Of a stretch of 64,000 nt of DNA, positions 23,025 through 37,014 are shown piece after piece. Positions within the stretch are counted from its first letter, which is position 1, and every line of letters starts with the position of its first letter. The translations under genes were made by a program, and so were the position numbers. The notes beneath the pieces are model-generated. The model ran no database searches, had not been told where the DNA came from, and saw only the letters and a list, made by a program, of their open reading frames with translations. The DNA is from Macrotrachela quadricornifera (taxonomy: Eukaryota; Rotifera; Eurotatoria; Philodinida; Philodinidae), in contig JAJEKB010021607.1 in assembly GCA_022393335.1 (NCBI GenBank), forward strand, positions 460,910-524,909, in the 5' to 3' direction.

Positions 23025-23548
23025 TCATAGCTTCTTTTTTTTCTCCTTCTTTGTAGACGGATGTCTCTTTAATAAAAATCCAGCTTAAAAAAAAAATAAA
23101 GATTTTCTTTTTTTTTTTCTTTCAGTCTTACATATATGACACCTTAATTATTGAAATATACGTGAAGTCACACATATATTAAATTTCAAGAATAAAGATA
23201 AATAACTGATGATGTTCTCAACTTTCATAATACCAAATAATTAAATTAACAAACGAATCGAAAGAACCATATAATAATAAATAGATCATATAATTTGATT
23301 TCTTTTTTTTTCTTCTATTTTATTCTAAAATATGAAATTATATATCTTCATTCAATCAAATAATTTCGATATTAACATCAGATAAATTATATATTTTATA
23401 ACTATTATTTTAAAATCAATCGCTTTTCTTTTTTTAATATTTAATTTAAAAATCAATAAAAGCAAAAAAAGATAAAAACGCCAACAATAAAATTGAGCTA
23501 ATCTTTATTCTTCTTGTTTAAAAATGTTAGTTGTTTGTTTTTTTTTTA
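23025..23548. other. Convergent 3' regions, nothing recognised
   Basis: AT-rich region between the peptide precursor gene and the end of PHGDH. Contains AATAAA signals for both strands and poly-T runs. No exon seen. Confidence 0.4.
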
Positions 23549-25505
23549 TTATAAAAGTAATGCACACCAACGTTGTTCTTGATTACTTCCCGATGGTGCT
23601 ATCGAATCAAAAACAGCTGATATACGATGATTTATTTTTGTTGTACTAGTACGTAAATAATCTATAAATGAACCTTCAATTGGTTTAACTAAAATATGTG
23701 TATCTTCATCATCAAGTGGTACATGAGCAATAAAACGACATTGATTAACACTATTTAACCATAAATGATCACCAGATACAATACCAGATAATTCTTTTAT
23801 TTCATTATCACCTGTAATACGAGCAATTAAGACATTATTTAATTCTTGTGTTTTATCAACAGCCATTTCCATCTAGATAAAAGAGAACAAAAAAAGAAAT
23901 AAGATAGTTTAGAATATATTATTTTAAAATACTTCAGCTTCAAATAAATGACGAGCATTGACAAAATTTGCACGTTTATTTCCTTGTTCATGTAAATATC
24001 CATATGAAAAATAAATTGCAAGAGCTTCAAATAAATGACTTGATACAGTATCTAATAAAATAAAATAAAAAGAATATTTTTTTTTGAAAAAAAAACCAAA
24101 AAAAATTTCTTTACGATTAAATGAAAGTGATATTTTAGTTGGTATTGTTGTTGATGATGCTCCAATAATTTGTCCTAAACGTTTACATAGTAATAAAATC
24201 GGTCGATTACCTTGACCAAATTGTGATGTTACTGCTGAACCATTAACAACACCAATTAATGAATGTCCTTGTTTAAAATCAATTATTTGTTGTGCTAATT
24301 CAATAGCCACACGTTTTTGAGCTTCACGTGTATTTGCACCTAAATGTGGTGTACAAATAACTAATGGATGTTGAACAAGTTTTAAATCAACTGGTGGTTC
24401 TTCTTCAAATACATCAAGTGCTGCACCACCACATTGACCTGAATTAAGTGCATCAAAAAGTGCATTTTCATCAATTATACCACCACGTGCAACATTTATT
24501 AATTTAACACCTTGTTTACATACGGATAATACTTCTTTATTAATTAAATCTATTTTAGAAAATTAAGATATATATATATATGTAGATAAGAAATTTCTTT
24601 TTTTCATTATTACGATTTGTTTCTGGCATAAGTGGTACATGTACTGTTATATAATCAGCTAATGGCCAAAGTTCTTTTAATTCAAAAAATTCAACACCAA
24701 ATCTTATACTTTGTTCAGCAGTTATTATTGGATCATAACCAATAGTCTAAATAAAAATAAAATAAAAAAATAAATTTATTTTTATTTTTGATAAATCAAA
24801 ACCTTCATATTAAATGATTGCATTCTTTTAGCTACTTCACGTCCAATTCTTCCTAAACCTAATATTGCTAATGTTTTTCCATTTAATTCTTCACCCATAA
24901 ATGTTGATCGTTGCCATGCACCTGATTTTAAAGAACTACAAGCATTTGGAATACTCCTATATATATTTTTAAAAATAGAAAAAAAAAAAAATTAATATTT
25001 ATTTTTAATATATAACCTAGCTAAAGCACAAATTAAAGCACATGTATGTTCCGCTGCTGATAAAGTATTTCCACCAGGTGTACTATATTAATAAAGACGT
25101 GTGTGTGTGTGTTTTTTATTTATTTATTTATATTAAAAATTAAGATAAACAAACTTCATAACTAAGATTCCATGACGAGTTGCTGCATCTGTATCAATAT
25201 TATCTGTTCCTGTACCTGCTCGTCCAATTAATTTTAAACGACGTGATCCTTCAATAATAGCATTTGTTACTTTAGTTGCACTTCGAACAATTAAAATATC
25301 TACTTCCTATAGATAATATTTTTTTTAAACAAAAAATTTAATTTTTTTAATATACCTGAACTCGTTTAATTAATTGTTCTTGAGGTTGTTTAGCTAATTT
25401 AATATCTTTTTCTACTGAAAAACCATGAGCTACTAATAGATCAACACATTGTGAATCAACATCATCTGTTATTAAAACACGGTTCATATCATCATAAGAA
25501 TCCAT
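23549..25505 (-). CDS. PHGDH: D-3-phosphoglycerate dehydrogenase
   Basis: Eight exons (25505..25356, 25306..25155, 25082..25017, 24956..24803, 24746..24614, 24549..24115, 24051..23933, 23872..23549) join in phase to 510 residues; animal PHGDH is ~533. It oxidises 3-phosphoglycerate with NAD+, the first step of serine synthesis. Motifs: Rossmann GLGRIG, substrate/NAD segment [11 protein letters not shown], the catalytic Arg in NVARGG, Glu in DVFEEEPP, and His in TPHLGANT. The C-terminal part corresponds to the intervening/regulatory domains of animal enzymes and is diverged (start of last exon [13 protein letters not shown]), with no convincing ACT domain. The 90-bp third intron... all introns are short and AT-rich. 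Exon 3 is only 66 bp. Start [15 protein letters not shown] fits the family. Identification is secure. Confidence 0.95.
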
Positions 25506-26916
25506 TTTTAAATCTAAAGAAAAATAAAAATCTATATAAAAAATATGATGTCACAGATGTTTGTTTTATATATATATATATATGTGCAAGTATGAAGTAT
25601 ATTTCTCAAGGATCGATTTTTGTTTAATCGACGAATGAGAGAAAAGAATATAACCTTTTTCCTCTATACTTTATCATTCTTTTGTGAATCATTTATCGAT
25701 TTATTATTTTTTTTTTCTTTTCGTATCAACTTATCAATGATACAGCACATATACGAAACATGAAGAAGACATGCATTCTTACAAGTTTTTTTTTTTTTTG
25801 TTTTATCTCGATGTACATTAACCCATTGTTATCTCTTAGGACAACCTTTTTTTTTTTTGATTCTCTTAACACTTCTTTTTAATACTTATTCAATATAAAT
25901 AAATATATAAAATCTTTAAGTAATTGATTAAAAAGATTAATTTATGATGATATGAATTTTAAAAACTAATTCAGATGAACGATTTAGATTTTAAAATAAA
26001 TAAAAATTGATAATGAAAACTTTATATTTATGTATTTAAAGATATTAACTATCTGGATCATTCTGTTATGTTTGTTAGATATACCTTGTAACCTCACAAA
26101 TATTAAATGATTTTTTTTTTGTAATATATTAAACCATTCTATTCTTTTTAAAACTGATTTTATAAGTTATAGATGAGTTTAATTACTGTGAGAAAGGAAA
26201 AATAGTTATTATTTTTCGACCTTGATTAATTTTTTATGATAAGGTTAAGAAAAATACGAATCAATCATTGAGTCAGTATAAATGCGTTATATTATTCGAT
26301 TATATAGCATATAATAATTGCTATTTTTTTTAAACTTTATTAAATCTTTTTCTTTTTTCTTAGCCTATAATTTCATTTTTTTTATTCATTATCCTATAAA
26401 ATCCTTATTAACAAATATAATATCATCTTTGTTGCGTAAAACTAACTGTTTCTACTAATAAGAAAAAATATATTTAGTAGGCAGATAATAGGCTTCATCT
26501 GACAGTTTTTGAAATAGAAGAAGGAAGTATATATTCCATTCATAGATTCTTTAGATAGGTACTTTTTTTCTCTCGGTATTCATTCTTCATATATCGACAT
26601 CAAACTAAATAGATTGCTTTTTCAATTCATTTGATAAAAAAATTCGTTGTGTGTAAATCTTTTTTTTATGATAAAGGAATATAGACATTTATTAAATATA
26701 AATACTTTATTTCCATAAAGTTTAGTAAAGATAGTACTAAAACAAACATAACTGTTAGAAGTGCATGAATCGAATGACTATATGTGTTAATTTATCATTT
26801 TATGATAGAGTCTATTATTGATATTATATACTCTATTTTGTATGATAGAATCCAAATATATATTCAAAATAATTCTATAAATGTTCTTTGCCATTAAAAT
26901 ATTTTTGTTTTTTGTT
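25506..26916. other. Intergenic, AT-rich, promoter of PHGDH at left, 3' UTR of MMUT at right
   Basis: Includes a short (TA)n/(TG) run at ~25567-25585 and several poly-T tracts. No coding exon or large repeat seen. Confidence 0.4.
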
Positions 26917-29654
26917 TTATTTTGATTTGTTAGATGAGTCTGTGGAAGAAGTAAATGTTTTTTCTACATGATCAAGAATTTGAAGTGCAGCTTCTGGAAT
27001 ACGTGTACCAGGTCCAAATATAAGTTTAACACCTTGATCATATAATTGTTGATGATCTTGAGGTGGAATAACTCCACCAACAGTAACAACAAGATCACGT
27101 CGACCTAATTCCTTGAGTTTTTGTATTAATTCTGGAACAAGTGTTTTGTGTCCTGCACCTAATGTACTAATACCAACAACATGAACATCAGCATCAATTG
27201 CTTGAAGTGCAACTTCTGATGGAGTCTATAAAAGATTATCTTAAGATATTTTAGATTAAAATAATAAAAAATGAAAACTTACAGCAAATAAAGGTCCAAT
27301 ATCAACATCAAAACCGAGATCACTAAAAGCTGATGCAATAACTTTAGCTCCCCGATCATGTCCATCTTGTCCAATTTTTGCGACAAGTATTCGAGGACGT
27401 CGACCATCCATTTTTAAAAATTTCTTTTTTTGTAATTAATTAAAATAATAAAAAATTAAAAAAACAAAAAAATAATGTTCACTTACTTCAACTCTTTCAG
27501 AAACTTGTTTAAGTTCATCATTATTTTTTCCATCATTAAATGTTTTTCTATATGCTCCACTAACAAAACGTGAATCAGCAACATGTCGTGAAAAAACATC
27601 TTCTAATGCATGAGATATTTCACCAAGTGTACAACGTGCTCGAGCAGCTTCAATACTTGCTTCAAGTAAATTTCCTTGACCAGATTTATCACGTGCAATT
27701 GTTCGTAATTTTTCAAGGCATTGATCAACTTTTGATTGATCACGTTTTTGTTTAACTTGTTTAATTTTTTCAATTTGTTGTTGTCGAACTTGTCGATTAT
27801 CAATTTGTAATACTTGAATTAATTCTTCTTTTTCTAATTTATATTTATTAACACCTAAAAAATAACAAAAGAAGAAGAAGAAGAAAAAATAAAATTCTTT
27901 TCTTTTTTTAATTATTAATTAAATAAAAATTCTTACCAACAATTGTTTCTTTTCCATCATCAATCATAGCTTGTCTTTTTGCTGCACATTCTTCAATTTT
28001 CAATTTTGGTACACCAGCAATAATAGCTTTTGCCATACCACCCATTTGTTCAATTTCATCAATTAATGCTCGAGCATTTGAATAAACTTCATCAGTTAAT
28101 GCTTCCATCATATAAGATCCAGCCCATGGATCAATTATCTATTTAAATAGAAAGAAATTTTTTTAAATTTCTTTTTGTTTTTTCTGCTAATACTTTTGGA
28201 ATTCCAGTTTCTTCTTGTAAAATAATTTGAGTATTTCTTGCAATTCTTGCACTTTGAACTGAAGGTAAAGCAAGTGCTTCATCAAATGAATTTGTATGAA
28301 GTGATTGTGTACCACCAAAAACAGCTGATAATGCTTCTAATGTTGTACGTATAACATTATTATATGGATCTTGAGCTGTTAATGACCATCCAGATGTTTG
28401 ACAATGACAACGTAACATCATTGATTGAGCTTTTTTTGGTGAAAAATTTTCTTTGATTAAATGTGCCCATAAACGACGAGCTGCTCGAAGTTTTGCAATT
28501 TCCTTTAATTTAATAATAAAATTCGAAAAATAAAAATTATAGAATTTTGTTAACTAACCATATAAAAATTCATTCCAATACCCCAAAAAAAAGAAAGACG
28601 TGGAGCAAAATCATCAATAGCTAAACCAGCTTTAATACCTATATAAAAAAAAGATAAAAGAAAATATATTTATTTAAATTTGATTATTTTATAACAAACC
28701 CGTTCGACAATATTCTAGACCATCAGCAATAGTATAAGCTAATTCAAGTGTAGCTGTTGCACCAGCTTCTTGCATATGATAACCACTAATTGAAATTGAA
28801 TTAAAATGAGGCATATTTTTTGATGTATATCGAAATATATCAGCAATTATTTTCATTGATGGTTCAGGTGGATAAATATATGTATTACGAACCATAAATT
28901 CTTTTAAAATATCATTTTGAATTGTTCCAGTTAATTCACTTTGTTTAGCTCCCTTTTTTTTAAATATAATTGAAAAAATAATAATAAAAAAAAAAAAGTC
29001 CTGAATAAATACTTTACTTGCTCTTCAGCTGCTACAACATACATAGCAAGAACAGGTAAAACAGCTCCATTCATTGTCATTGATACTGAAATTTTTGAAA
29101 GAGGTATTGAATCAAATAATTGTTTCATATCTTCAACAGTATCAATAGCAACACCAGCCATTCCAACATCACCACTAACACGTTCATTATCGGAATCATA
29201 ACCACGATGTGTAGCTAAATCAAATGCAACTGAAAGACCTTGTTGACCAGCAGCTAAATTAGCTCGATAAAAACGATTTGATTCTTCTACTGTACTAAAA
29301 CCAGCATATTGACGAATAGTCCATGGTCGTTGAGCATACATTGTTGGATATGGACCACGAGTATATGGAAATACACCAGGAATTTCTTCTTTTCCTTTAA
29401 CATCATTTGATGTATATAAAGGTTTTAATTTTATTTCTTCATATGTTGTCCAATTAAGAGAATCTAATGGAATTTTTTTTAATTGTTTTGTTGCAACTTT
29501 TTCCCAATCAGATTGTAATGATGATAAATATTTTATCTAATAAAGAATGAAAAATATTTAATAAATAATTTTATTTAAAAATATCTACTTGAGATCGTTC
29601 ATTAATTCTTATTGATAGAAGACGAGATCGAATAGATAATAGTTGTCGGTACAT
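26917..29654 (-). CDS. MMUT: Methylmalonyl-CoA mutase (mitochondrial, B12-dependent)
   Basis: Nine exons (29654..29589, 29536..29018, 28952..28700, 28638..28559, 28502..28194, 28138..27937, 27854..27487, 27423..27283, 27225..26917) join in phase to 748 residues, essentially the vertebrate length (750). It isomerises methylmalonyl-CoA to succinyl-CoA in mitochondrial propionate catabolism. The N-terminus is Arg-rich ([17 protein letters not shown]), fitting a mitochondrial presequence. Catalytic-barrel landmarks: [63 protein letters not shown]. The C-terminal cobalamin domain has DGHDRG (His ligand, DxHxxG), the Ser/Leu site [11 protein letters not shown], and [10 protein letters not shown]. 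All family signatures are intact, so activity is likely. Its presence implies cobalamin use by the animal. Confidence 0.97.
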
Positions 29655-29935
29655 TGACCCCCTTTTTTTTTCAAAAATAAATCAATACGAAATATGACTG
29701 TGTCCTAGATTTCTATTCTCCATGTTGCTCTTGTTTTTTTTTCCAAGAGCGACATCTATTGAAAATTTTGTTTTAGTTTTCATCAATTCATTAGGACATC
29801 TATTGATAAAATGATGTTAATAGAAAATTTTATATTTACGAAATATTATATTAATATAGTTAAGAAGAAAATCTTATGAAAATTAAAGTATAAATATGTA
29901 ATTCATTATAGTAAATTTCTGTGTGTGATTTTTAT

Positions 29936-32227
29936 TTAAGAAAGAAAAACTTTTGCCGAAGCAATGGAACTACTGACAATAATAGTAAAACGTCCTGTAG
30001 TGTTAGCATTTTGAGCTCTTAATACTAAACAATATTGTTGTCGGGATCGTAGATGATATGACATAGAAAATTGTCCATTACCATCAGAATTATTATCACA
30101 TTTGAGTAAAATTTTAGATAATTGTAAAGAAGTTAAGCTTCTATGATATAAGCAAGCACGTAAACGAATAGAGCTGTTAATTGTGAACTTGTAGGTATGA
30201 CTAGATGTTGCCGTCACATTATATTCTTTGAAATAATAATTATCATCGCCTTTGGTTCTAGGAATACTTGTATTTTTGTTTATTAATGAATCTGTCCGTG
30301 AATTTGGATATATTGGCGTGGATACAACAGGACGAATTACTGGACGCTCTCGTCTTGAAATTTCTAAAACAAAGAACATTTAAGTAAATTATTTTAAATG
30401 TAGTCTTTTTTTTATAATCTAAAAGACATTTTTGAACGGAATGTTTATATTGATTCAATCTGACAATCTTTATCATTGAAATAGTTGCGATATGAAGAAA
30501 AGATGAGGATAAATAAGACTATATCTTTGCTTCTAATAAAATTAAGAATAGATTCTGATCATATTTTATATGTTACTTTTGGATTTGAGTCCCATCATCG
30601 TTTATTTGATCCTTTAGATATGTGAAGAATTCACACTATACTTATAAATTAATATACAGATAAAATTACGGAACGAAGAAAGAAATAAAGGTTTGAATAA
30701 TTTTTTTTTATTTGACTGTTCTCAGTTTTGCAGCCAGTTTTCGATATGACACTCGACGTAATAACGGTTAATAAATTGAACACTATTTATGTATAATTGA
30801 TGAAACATACATATGCAATCGAATAGTATCAGAATTCAAAAAACAAAACATACTGCAGTCCTTCACAAGTGATCGTCAATCAACAAAGATTGAAACTCCA
30901 TTACTTTGAAACTACATTTATTTTTTGTGAGAATTTCGCATAAGTCACAGCAGCCATGAAATAGTATGATTTAAATCCTATAGTTTATAAGATACTCTGA
31001 AATAACACTGATAATAGGTTTAATGTACAACAATGATTTCATGAGAAAGACGAACAATAATATAATAGACTGCTTCTTCGAACTAGATTGTTCTATTTAT
31101 TATCGAACGTACCCAGAAAAAGAATCATCTTTGCTAATACGGTATGGTCTATTTCATTAATGCTATAGTACACTATAGAAAAATGAATTCAATAACATAT
31201 ATTTATTAACTAATTAATAATTAGTATGAGTTTTGAAAAAAAATCAAAAAAATATTGCTTATCTTTGTATATTATTTTGATGAAAATAACGAAAAACTTT
31301 GAAGTTTGTGATTTTTTGTCCTTGAAGCATCACTTTTTTGTTCCTTTAAATATTACATATAGATAGAACATGAAAAATGACATATGCTGATAAAATTTAA
31401 TATTATTTTATGACTCTTTTATGGATTGACAGAATTTAAAAATTACATATGATATGAAAAACGAGTGAATTTTTATCTTAAATCTCAATATTAGATAAAA
31501 CTGGTGTGTGCGAGTGATTTTCTGTTCATTTTCTAATAATATATACAATTTTACTGAATCAAAAGAAAAAAAATTAATTTTCCACATTTTTAGAAGGGAT
31601 TCACATCTTCCAAATTTTTGTCTATAAAATATATTCGGACTCTATTCCTATTTTCATTCCAAGAGAAAGGACGCCTCGAGCTTATTAAATAAGAAGAAAA
31701 GAAAAATCTAACTTCTTTTAATATATGCATTTTATCAGAAATTCCAAGTATAATATATACGTACTTTTATTTGAATTCAGCGAAATTGCAGTAATTATAA
31801 TGGCCGTAACTATTATAACAAAAGCAATTAATAAGGCAATAGCTCTAAAGGATTTTTTGAAACTAAACTTATATGAACGACGATCTACTACTACATAATT
31901 GAAACGAACTGAAGGTATTTGTGTAATAATTGATGGTGTTGATTGGGTTGATGGTAAAGTCACCATTTCCAAACTAATGTTATCAGAGACTGTTGACTTA
32001 CGCCATTCAGCAGCCAAATTTCTCAAATGATCATCAGGTCGTAGTTCTTCAATTTGTAATGGTTCTCGAGTAAGAGGACTCGTACCATTCTGTAATATCC
32101 ATTTAGTAATGGCATCACGTTCATAAACATGACCATCTTTTGCAATTACAGGATCACGAAAGATTTCACATGTTATCGGACAGATGAGCGTATCATTCGC
32201 GCTATTTTCATTCGTAACTGTTTTCAT
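29936..32227 (-). CDS. Membrane-tethered U-box protein with a PPC-like ectodomain
   Basis: Two exons, 32227..31765 and 30363..29936, share phase (1 nt + 2 nt), a GTACGT donor and a TTTTAG acceptor, giving 296 residues. Residues 15-78 form a U-box (LICPITCEIFRDPVIAKDGH, YERDAI, W, SPLTREPL), a fold that recruits E2 enzymes. A basic stretch (RRSYKFSFKKSFR) precedes one hydrophobic segment (~129-150). The second exon has several N-glycosylation sequons (NTS, NVT, NSS, NTT) and an all-beta domain (RACLYH..L..LLKCDNNSDGNGQFSMSYHL) of a type I associate with bdelloid secreted proteins and that resembles bacterial PPC domains. Predicted topology: U-box in the cytosol, C-terminus lumenal or outside. 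The 1.4-kb intron is far longer than the others, so two separate genes, or extra exons, remain possible. Confidence 0.65.
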
Positions 32228-34576
32228 GTTGTACAGCTAGAATAATAAATGTATCTCTTTTATTTTATTAAAATAATAAATCGTCATAAATAATTCTATA
32301 TTATCGTTCAAAATTAATCATTCATTATACACAATAAAATGTGTGTGATTTATAGAATGCAAATATTGTATTAATTTACTATGACATATGTTATCGAACT
32401 GTGAATATACACAGATAAAGATAACAAACATGCTTTTATTAACTACATCTGCACGGGAATCATGAATCAAAAAGCATGTATATTGATCTTTGTTGTTGAT
32501 ATTGTATTTTTTTTCTATACTTATATCCAATAAAAATTGTTGTAGACGTCAATATTTTGAAAGCATAAATCTTTATGCCCAAATTAATGTCTAGGAAAAC
32601 AATTCTATATTTAATAAAATTCATTTTAAGAAGTATTAAATCTATATGATCTTTATCTGTAATCAACATTCGTATGAGCTCTTTAAATAATTGGTGTCCT
32701 TTTCTGAAATTATTTCAAAATCAAGTTACTTTTTTTTATTTATTATATAATTGTAAATAAAAGAGTTACGTTTTTATTTTGAACTTTTTGTAAATCATGA
32801 TTTTAATGCATCAACCCTATATCAGATGAGATATCTGGAATTTTGGTACATATTTGAACAGACGAAATCATAAACTGAAGTATGCTTCAAGAGTATCATT
32901 TATATGATGTGTGAATTCTTTTATCAAATAGATAAATGAAGGAAATAGATTGTAATTAGTATTTTGAAGGACATAGTTCTATGTATATTAATTTTGGGTT
33001 AGTTTCATTGAGTCAATATTCAAGAAGATAAAATGAACTGTTATGTTTTTTAACTTTTAATTATTTGGACACTGCTTGATTACCGATCTATTAATCAATA
33101 CTAGTTCTTCAAGCAACGTGGTACAATCATTTCGATTCACACGAATTAAATTTACTTTTTAATTATATTATGCAGTCATTTGAGCCGTATTAAGGCTTAT
33201 AGATAGATATAGAGGTAAATTCGCATTTCTAGGCTTTAATCTCATAGTCTAGGAACAATACTATAATTTTATAGTTAATCATAATTATCTCTTCAGAGTC
33301 ATTCTTTATGCGGAATATTGTGGAAAGGTTCAATTGATCATTTTTATGATTTATTACTTTTGGCTATGTACTTTACAATTGAAATGATTATTTGACAAAT
33401 GATTGAAATCTATCATTTATGCAATGCTATACTTTTATAAAACGTTTCTCAAGATAGATTCGAATGTTTATACGTTAAAAAGTTGGAAAAATCGAGTCTT
33501 TCATACGAATCGTGTAAGACGAGCATATATGTCAAGTTTTTTTCTTCTCTTCCTTTTTATTTATGATACGCATAATGGAAAAGAAAAAAAGTAAGTAAAC
33601 ATAACCTTTGACAAAAACAACGGCAAAAATAACAAAAATGATGGACTTTCGTACAGGAGAAAAAAAACAGAACTGAGGTGGTTATACATGCTAAGAGAAC
33701 GCAATCAGTTGCTTTGACTTCACACTCAACATATCTCTACAAGAATTCTTTCGGCTAAAACAATTGAAACTATAGTCATATCACTGTTAATCTTATGTAA
33801 ATGGCATTGTAATCAATTTTCTTTCGCAACATGTGAAAATTCAGACTGTAAATTTTTTGAATTTTCGATACATATAGCATTGATGAACAGATTTATTTAG
33901 TAAAGTGTACTGTTTTCATACAACTAGTCTACATTTCAAAGGTCATTTCGAATATTTAATAAATAAATATACATAAATGCATCCATCAATAAATTCAGCA
34001 TGCACCTAATAAAATCATATATAAAATGCATTTGTAACCTATTTCTATTGAATAGGAGTGATAAAACGTTCGAACACGATGAATTTACACATGTACGTTT
34101 GAATGGTGATTTATTTCATAACATATTACACGTATTAGATGCACCATATGTTATTATTGGAGTCAATGTAGTCTTGAAGCCATGATGCTAATTGTTTACT
34201 GATCGATATTAAAATGTGATTTTATGAAGACTTACATAATGAAGAAAAATTTCCTGAATTTTTGTCGAAGTTGTAAAGTTATTGCTCTACTTGTAAAATA
34301 ATTACGAAATGAATTATTTCCTACGTTTTTCGTTGCAATGCAGTTACGTGTTATTTCGAAAAAAAAACGTAGTTACGCGCATCTACGATTCTTTTATCTC
34401 AACTATGCACAACTGAGTTGCAATTACTAAAAAGTAGGTGATATGGGTTGTTTGTAAAATGATTACGATATGAGTCATTTGTTTCTGAAATGATTGATTT
34501 AGTTGCAAAGTTATTGCATAATTGGTGCAATCTGCTTTTTTCACTTCTATATATTTTTATGAGGCTAATCGTCGAT
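32228..34576. other. Intergenic, no supported gene
   Basis: Mostly AT-rich. A less AT-rich patch at 33980-34185 carries a short open frame in plus orientation that looks partly coding (codon 34046 onward), but has no recognised family and no splice partners, so it is not called. 34320-34390 contains repeated TTACG/ACGTAG phrases in both orientations, perhaps a degraded short inverted repeat. Confidence 0.35.
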
Positions 34577-35199
34577 ATGCCTCATTCAACGAATGAAATA
34601 TTGATGGCAGAAGACGAAGAATGGGTAACGGTTTCGAGATCTCGGAAATCGACCGTGAAAAAAACAAATAAAGATATTTCCAATCATGGCAATCTAAGGG
34701 ATAATCAAATCATAAAGTGAGTCATTGATGCTTTGTTATATTGTTCTTTTTACTCTTTCTAATCAATATGTTCAATAGGGAGTATGAAAGCGTTCCATTG
34801 TATTTTAAAAATTCGTCCGAACAAGTTCATGAAATCGAAAAACAAATAACATTAGATGAATACAGAGCTCAATGCGAAGCCAAGAAGAAAGCTAAGCAAT
34901 TAGATTTATCGAAATGTAAAATATCACCCGCTGTCAAAGTTCAAGTTCGAAACGAACGTGAAAAGATGTTTCCAAGGCCAAATAATAATGTCCAATTGAA
35001 AGGTAACGATGAGAAAATAGAGTATGAAGAAAATTCGGAAAAAAGCCAATCAAAGAGCAAGCAAGAACATATCTCAATTCCATTGGTTTTTCCATCATTT
35101 GAATTTGAAATTCCATGCGAGCTGGAAAATAACAAAAGTAAAAATAGTGGCAACAATCATTATTATAATCATCAACAATCGAGACGCAATGGTAAATAA
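34577..35199 (+). CDS. Hydrophilic protein of unknown function
   Basis: Exons 34577..34716 and 34779..35199 join in phase 2 across a 62-bp GTGAGT..AATAG intron to give 186 residues from MPHSTNEIL; a second Met (MAEDEEWV, 34604) is the alternative start. The N-terminal segment has an acidic-aromatic motif EDEEWVTVSRSRKS. The centre is rich in charged residues (LDEYRAQCEAKKKAKQ, then NEREKMFPRP), and the tail is Asn/His/Ser rich (NNHYYNHQQSRRNGK). No signal peptide or membrane segment; predicted mostly disordered with a helical centre. I do not recognise the family. The intron structure and codon use support a real gene. No functional claim is made. Confidence 0.6.
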
Positions 35200-36999
35200 C
35201 TTTGGTCACTTTCAGCTTGAAGCCTTTTTGTATTTCATTAAACTAATAACAAGTGAATCAACAGTTGTTACTTTACATCTGGCCGAGTGGTACAATTATG
35301 AATACGCTAAAATTCAATCAGATTTGATCATTTCTATATTATCTTACTTCTACTAAATGATCAGTTAATTAATTAATTCTATATTAATCGACAGCGAAAT
35401 ATTTTTTTTTTCAAAAAATAAGTGAAGTTTTTCTCTATTGTTTATATAATTTAGACTGTCAAAGATTTAATAAAAATGTAATTGCTTATCGGCAATATTA
35501 AAACATTTGATTTCTTATTGTTTATTTATTGATTACAATAGATATATCGAATTAATTAATGAAATAATGACATTACAATTATCAAAATGATAGATAAGAT
35601 CTTATTTTCATTTTTTAAAGATTTAGTAATGAACAACAGCCACAAGTTGTTTTTAAAATGAGTTATGGAAAATTTATTTTTATTGCAATACATGTCTCTC
35701 TTTACAATCTTGGTGTCCAAGATTTTCAATTTAGTAGTAAAATTGATGCAACAAATAAGCAAAGCAGTGAATCATTTTTTTTAAAATAATTATTAATAGT
35801 TTTCAAATCGAATTAAAATTAATGTATGTCGTATTAATCCAATTACAGCAAATAAATAAGTTGTTGAAACTTTGTATGCTTCATTTTATTTTAGTTCTTT
35901 TTTTTTAGATTCGTTCTGAAAAATAAATTTGAATTACATATCATTTCTTTTTACATATGAAAATGTTTGACAACCAACAAGGTCTTGTTCGATTTTTACG
36001 AGAAATTAAACAAAAAAACTGTTAATCGAGATTTGATAACAATATTTTAAGATTAATTTTATATAACTTATTAAAAGAGAGTCAGTTAAAAAGAATATGT
36101 TTTCATATAGATATTGTCGTCTATTAGGATCGGAAAATTGAATATATATTTATGGGTATAGTAATCCAAGCTAATTGATTCTATTTGAATTCAAATATAT
36201 CATGAAATTGAATTTTATGTTTTTCGAAACAAAATGTATGAAGAAGTATTAGATATATTTGAATAAATATTCTTCAAGTCTAATGAAGTTATTCTATACG
36301 GCTGAAAATAATATCTTTTTTATAGGATATCTAGTGGTGTAACTAGGTATGGGCTAGTCCGAGCATCGGTCAAAGAAAAAAAAAAAATAATTACTGTTAA
36401 AATGTTTGTTTCTATTCTTTATGTATACGATAGCTTTGAAAAAAATAATGAGTGATATCAATAGGATATAGTTTACCTCCGTTAATTACTAGACAATATC
36501 AATTGTTTATATACTTTTCATTTCTATATATTTCTCATATGTTCAGATAAAAAATTGATGATGTTATAAATAGTGTGTTAAAAAGTAGAATGTCTATTGT
36601 TATACCCTATACCCTATTCAGACACAGTTCATATGAGTAGTATCTCTGTGATATTATACGTGATATTGTCTTTCGTTGTGCATTTTTTTCTATTCTTCGT
36701 GTTTAGATAGCTTATTTGTCCTTTCCAATTATGTGTGTATGTTATATTCTTCATTTCTTCTACTTGTCTTGGTCTATGAATTTTTTCTTTCATGCTCATT
36801 ATCTATGGATTTTCTCCATAGTAAGAATATTTTCGTCTTGTTGCCACGCTATATAAAGTAGTTGTGTCATTATAGCAAATATGCAGTTATTCACATTGAA
36901 ATGAATTCAAGTGGAATAAAGGCCTCACATCAATCGTCAATTGGAAAAAGATTCTAAAGAGTCAAAATGCAGAAGTATTAAATCGATTTTTTTATAGTT
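35200..36999. other. Intergenic, AT-rich, nothing recognised
   Basis: No exons with splice partners and no repeat arms were matched. 36640-36850 is less AT-rich with a chance open frame dominated by hydrophobic codons. Confidence 0.35.
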
Positions 37000-37014
37000 C
37001 ACAATTAATCATCA

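Noticed and set aside
25567..25585. TA/TG microsatellite as a possible telomere-like tract
   Set aside because: Too short and of simple TA type; no TGTGGG-like telomeric repeats were seen anywhere.
32318..32669. Minus-strand open frames upstream of the U-box gene
   Set aside because: AT-driven chance frames overlapping each other; they cannot be spliced in phase to the U-box exon, which has its own ATG after an in-frame stop region.
33980..34185. Possible small plus-strand coding piece ending in VVLKP
   Set aside because: Protein-like composition but only ~45 codons, no homology recalled, and no acceptor/donor that links it to other exons.
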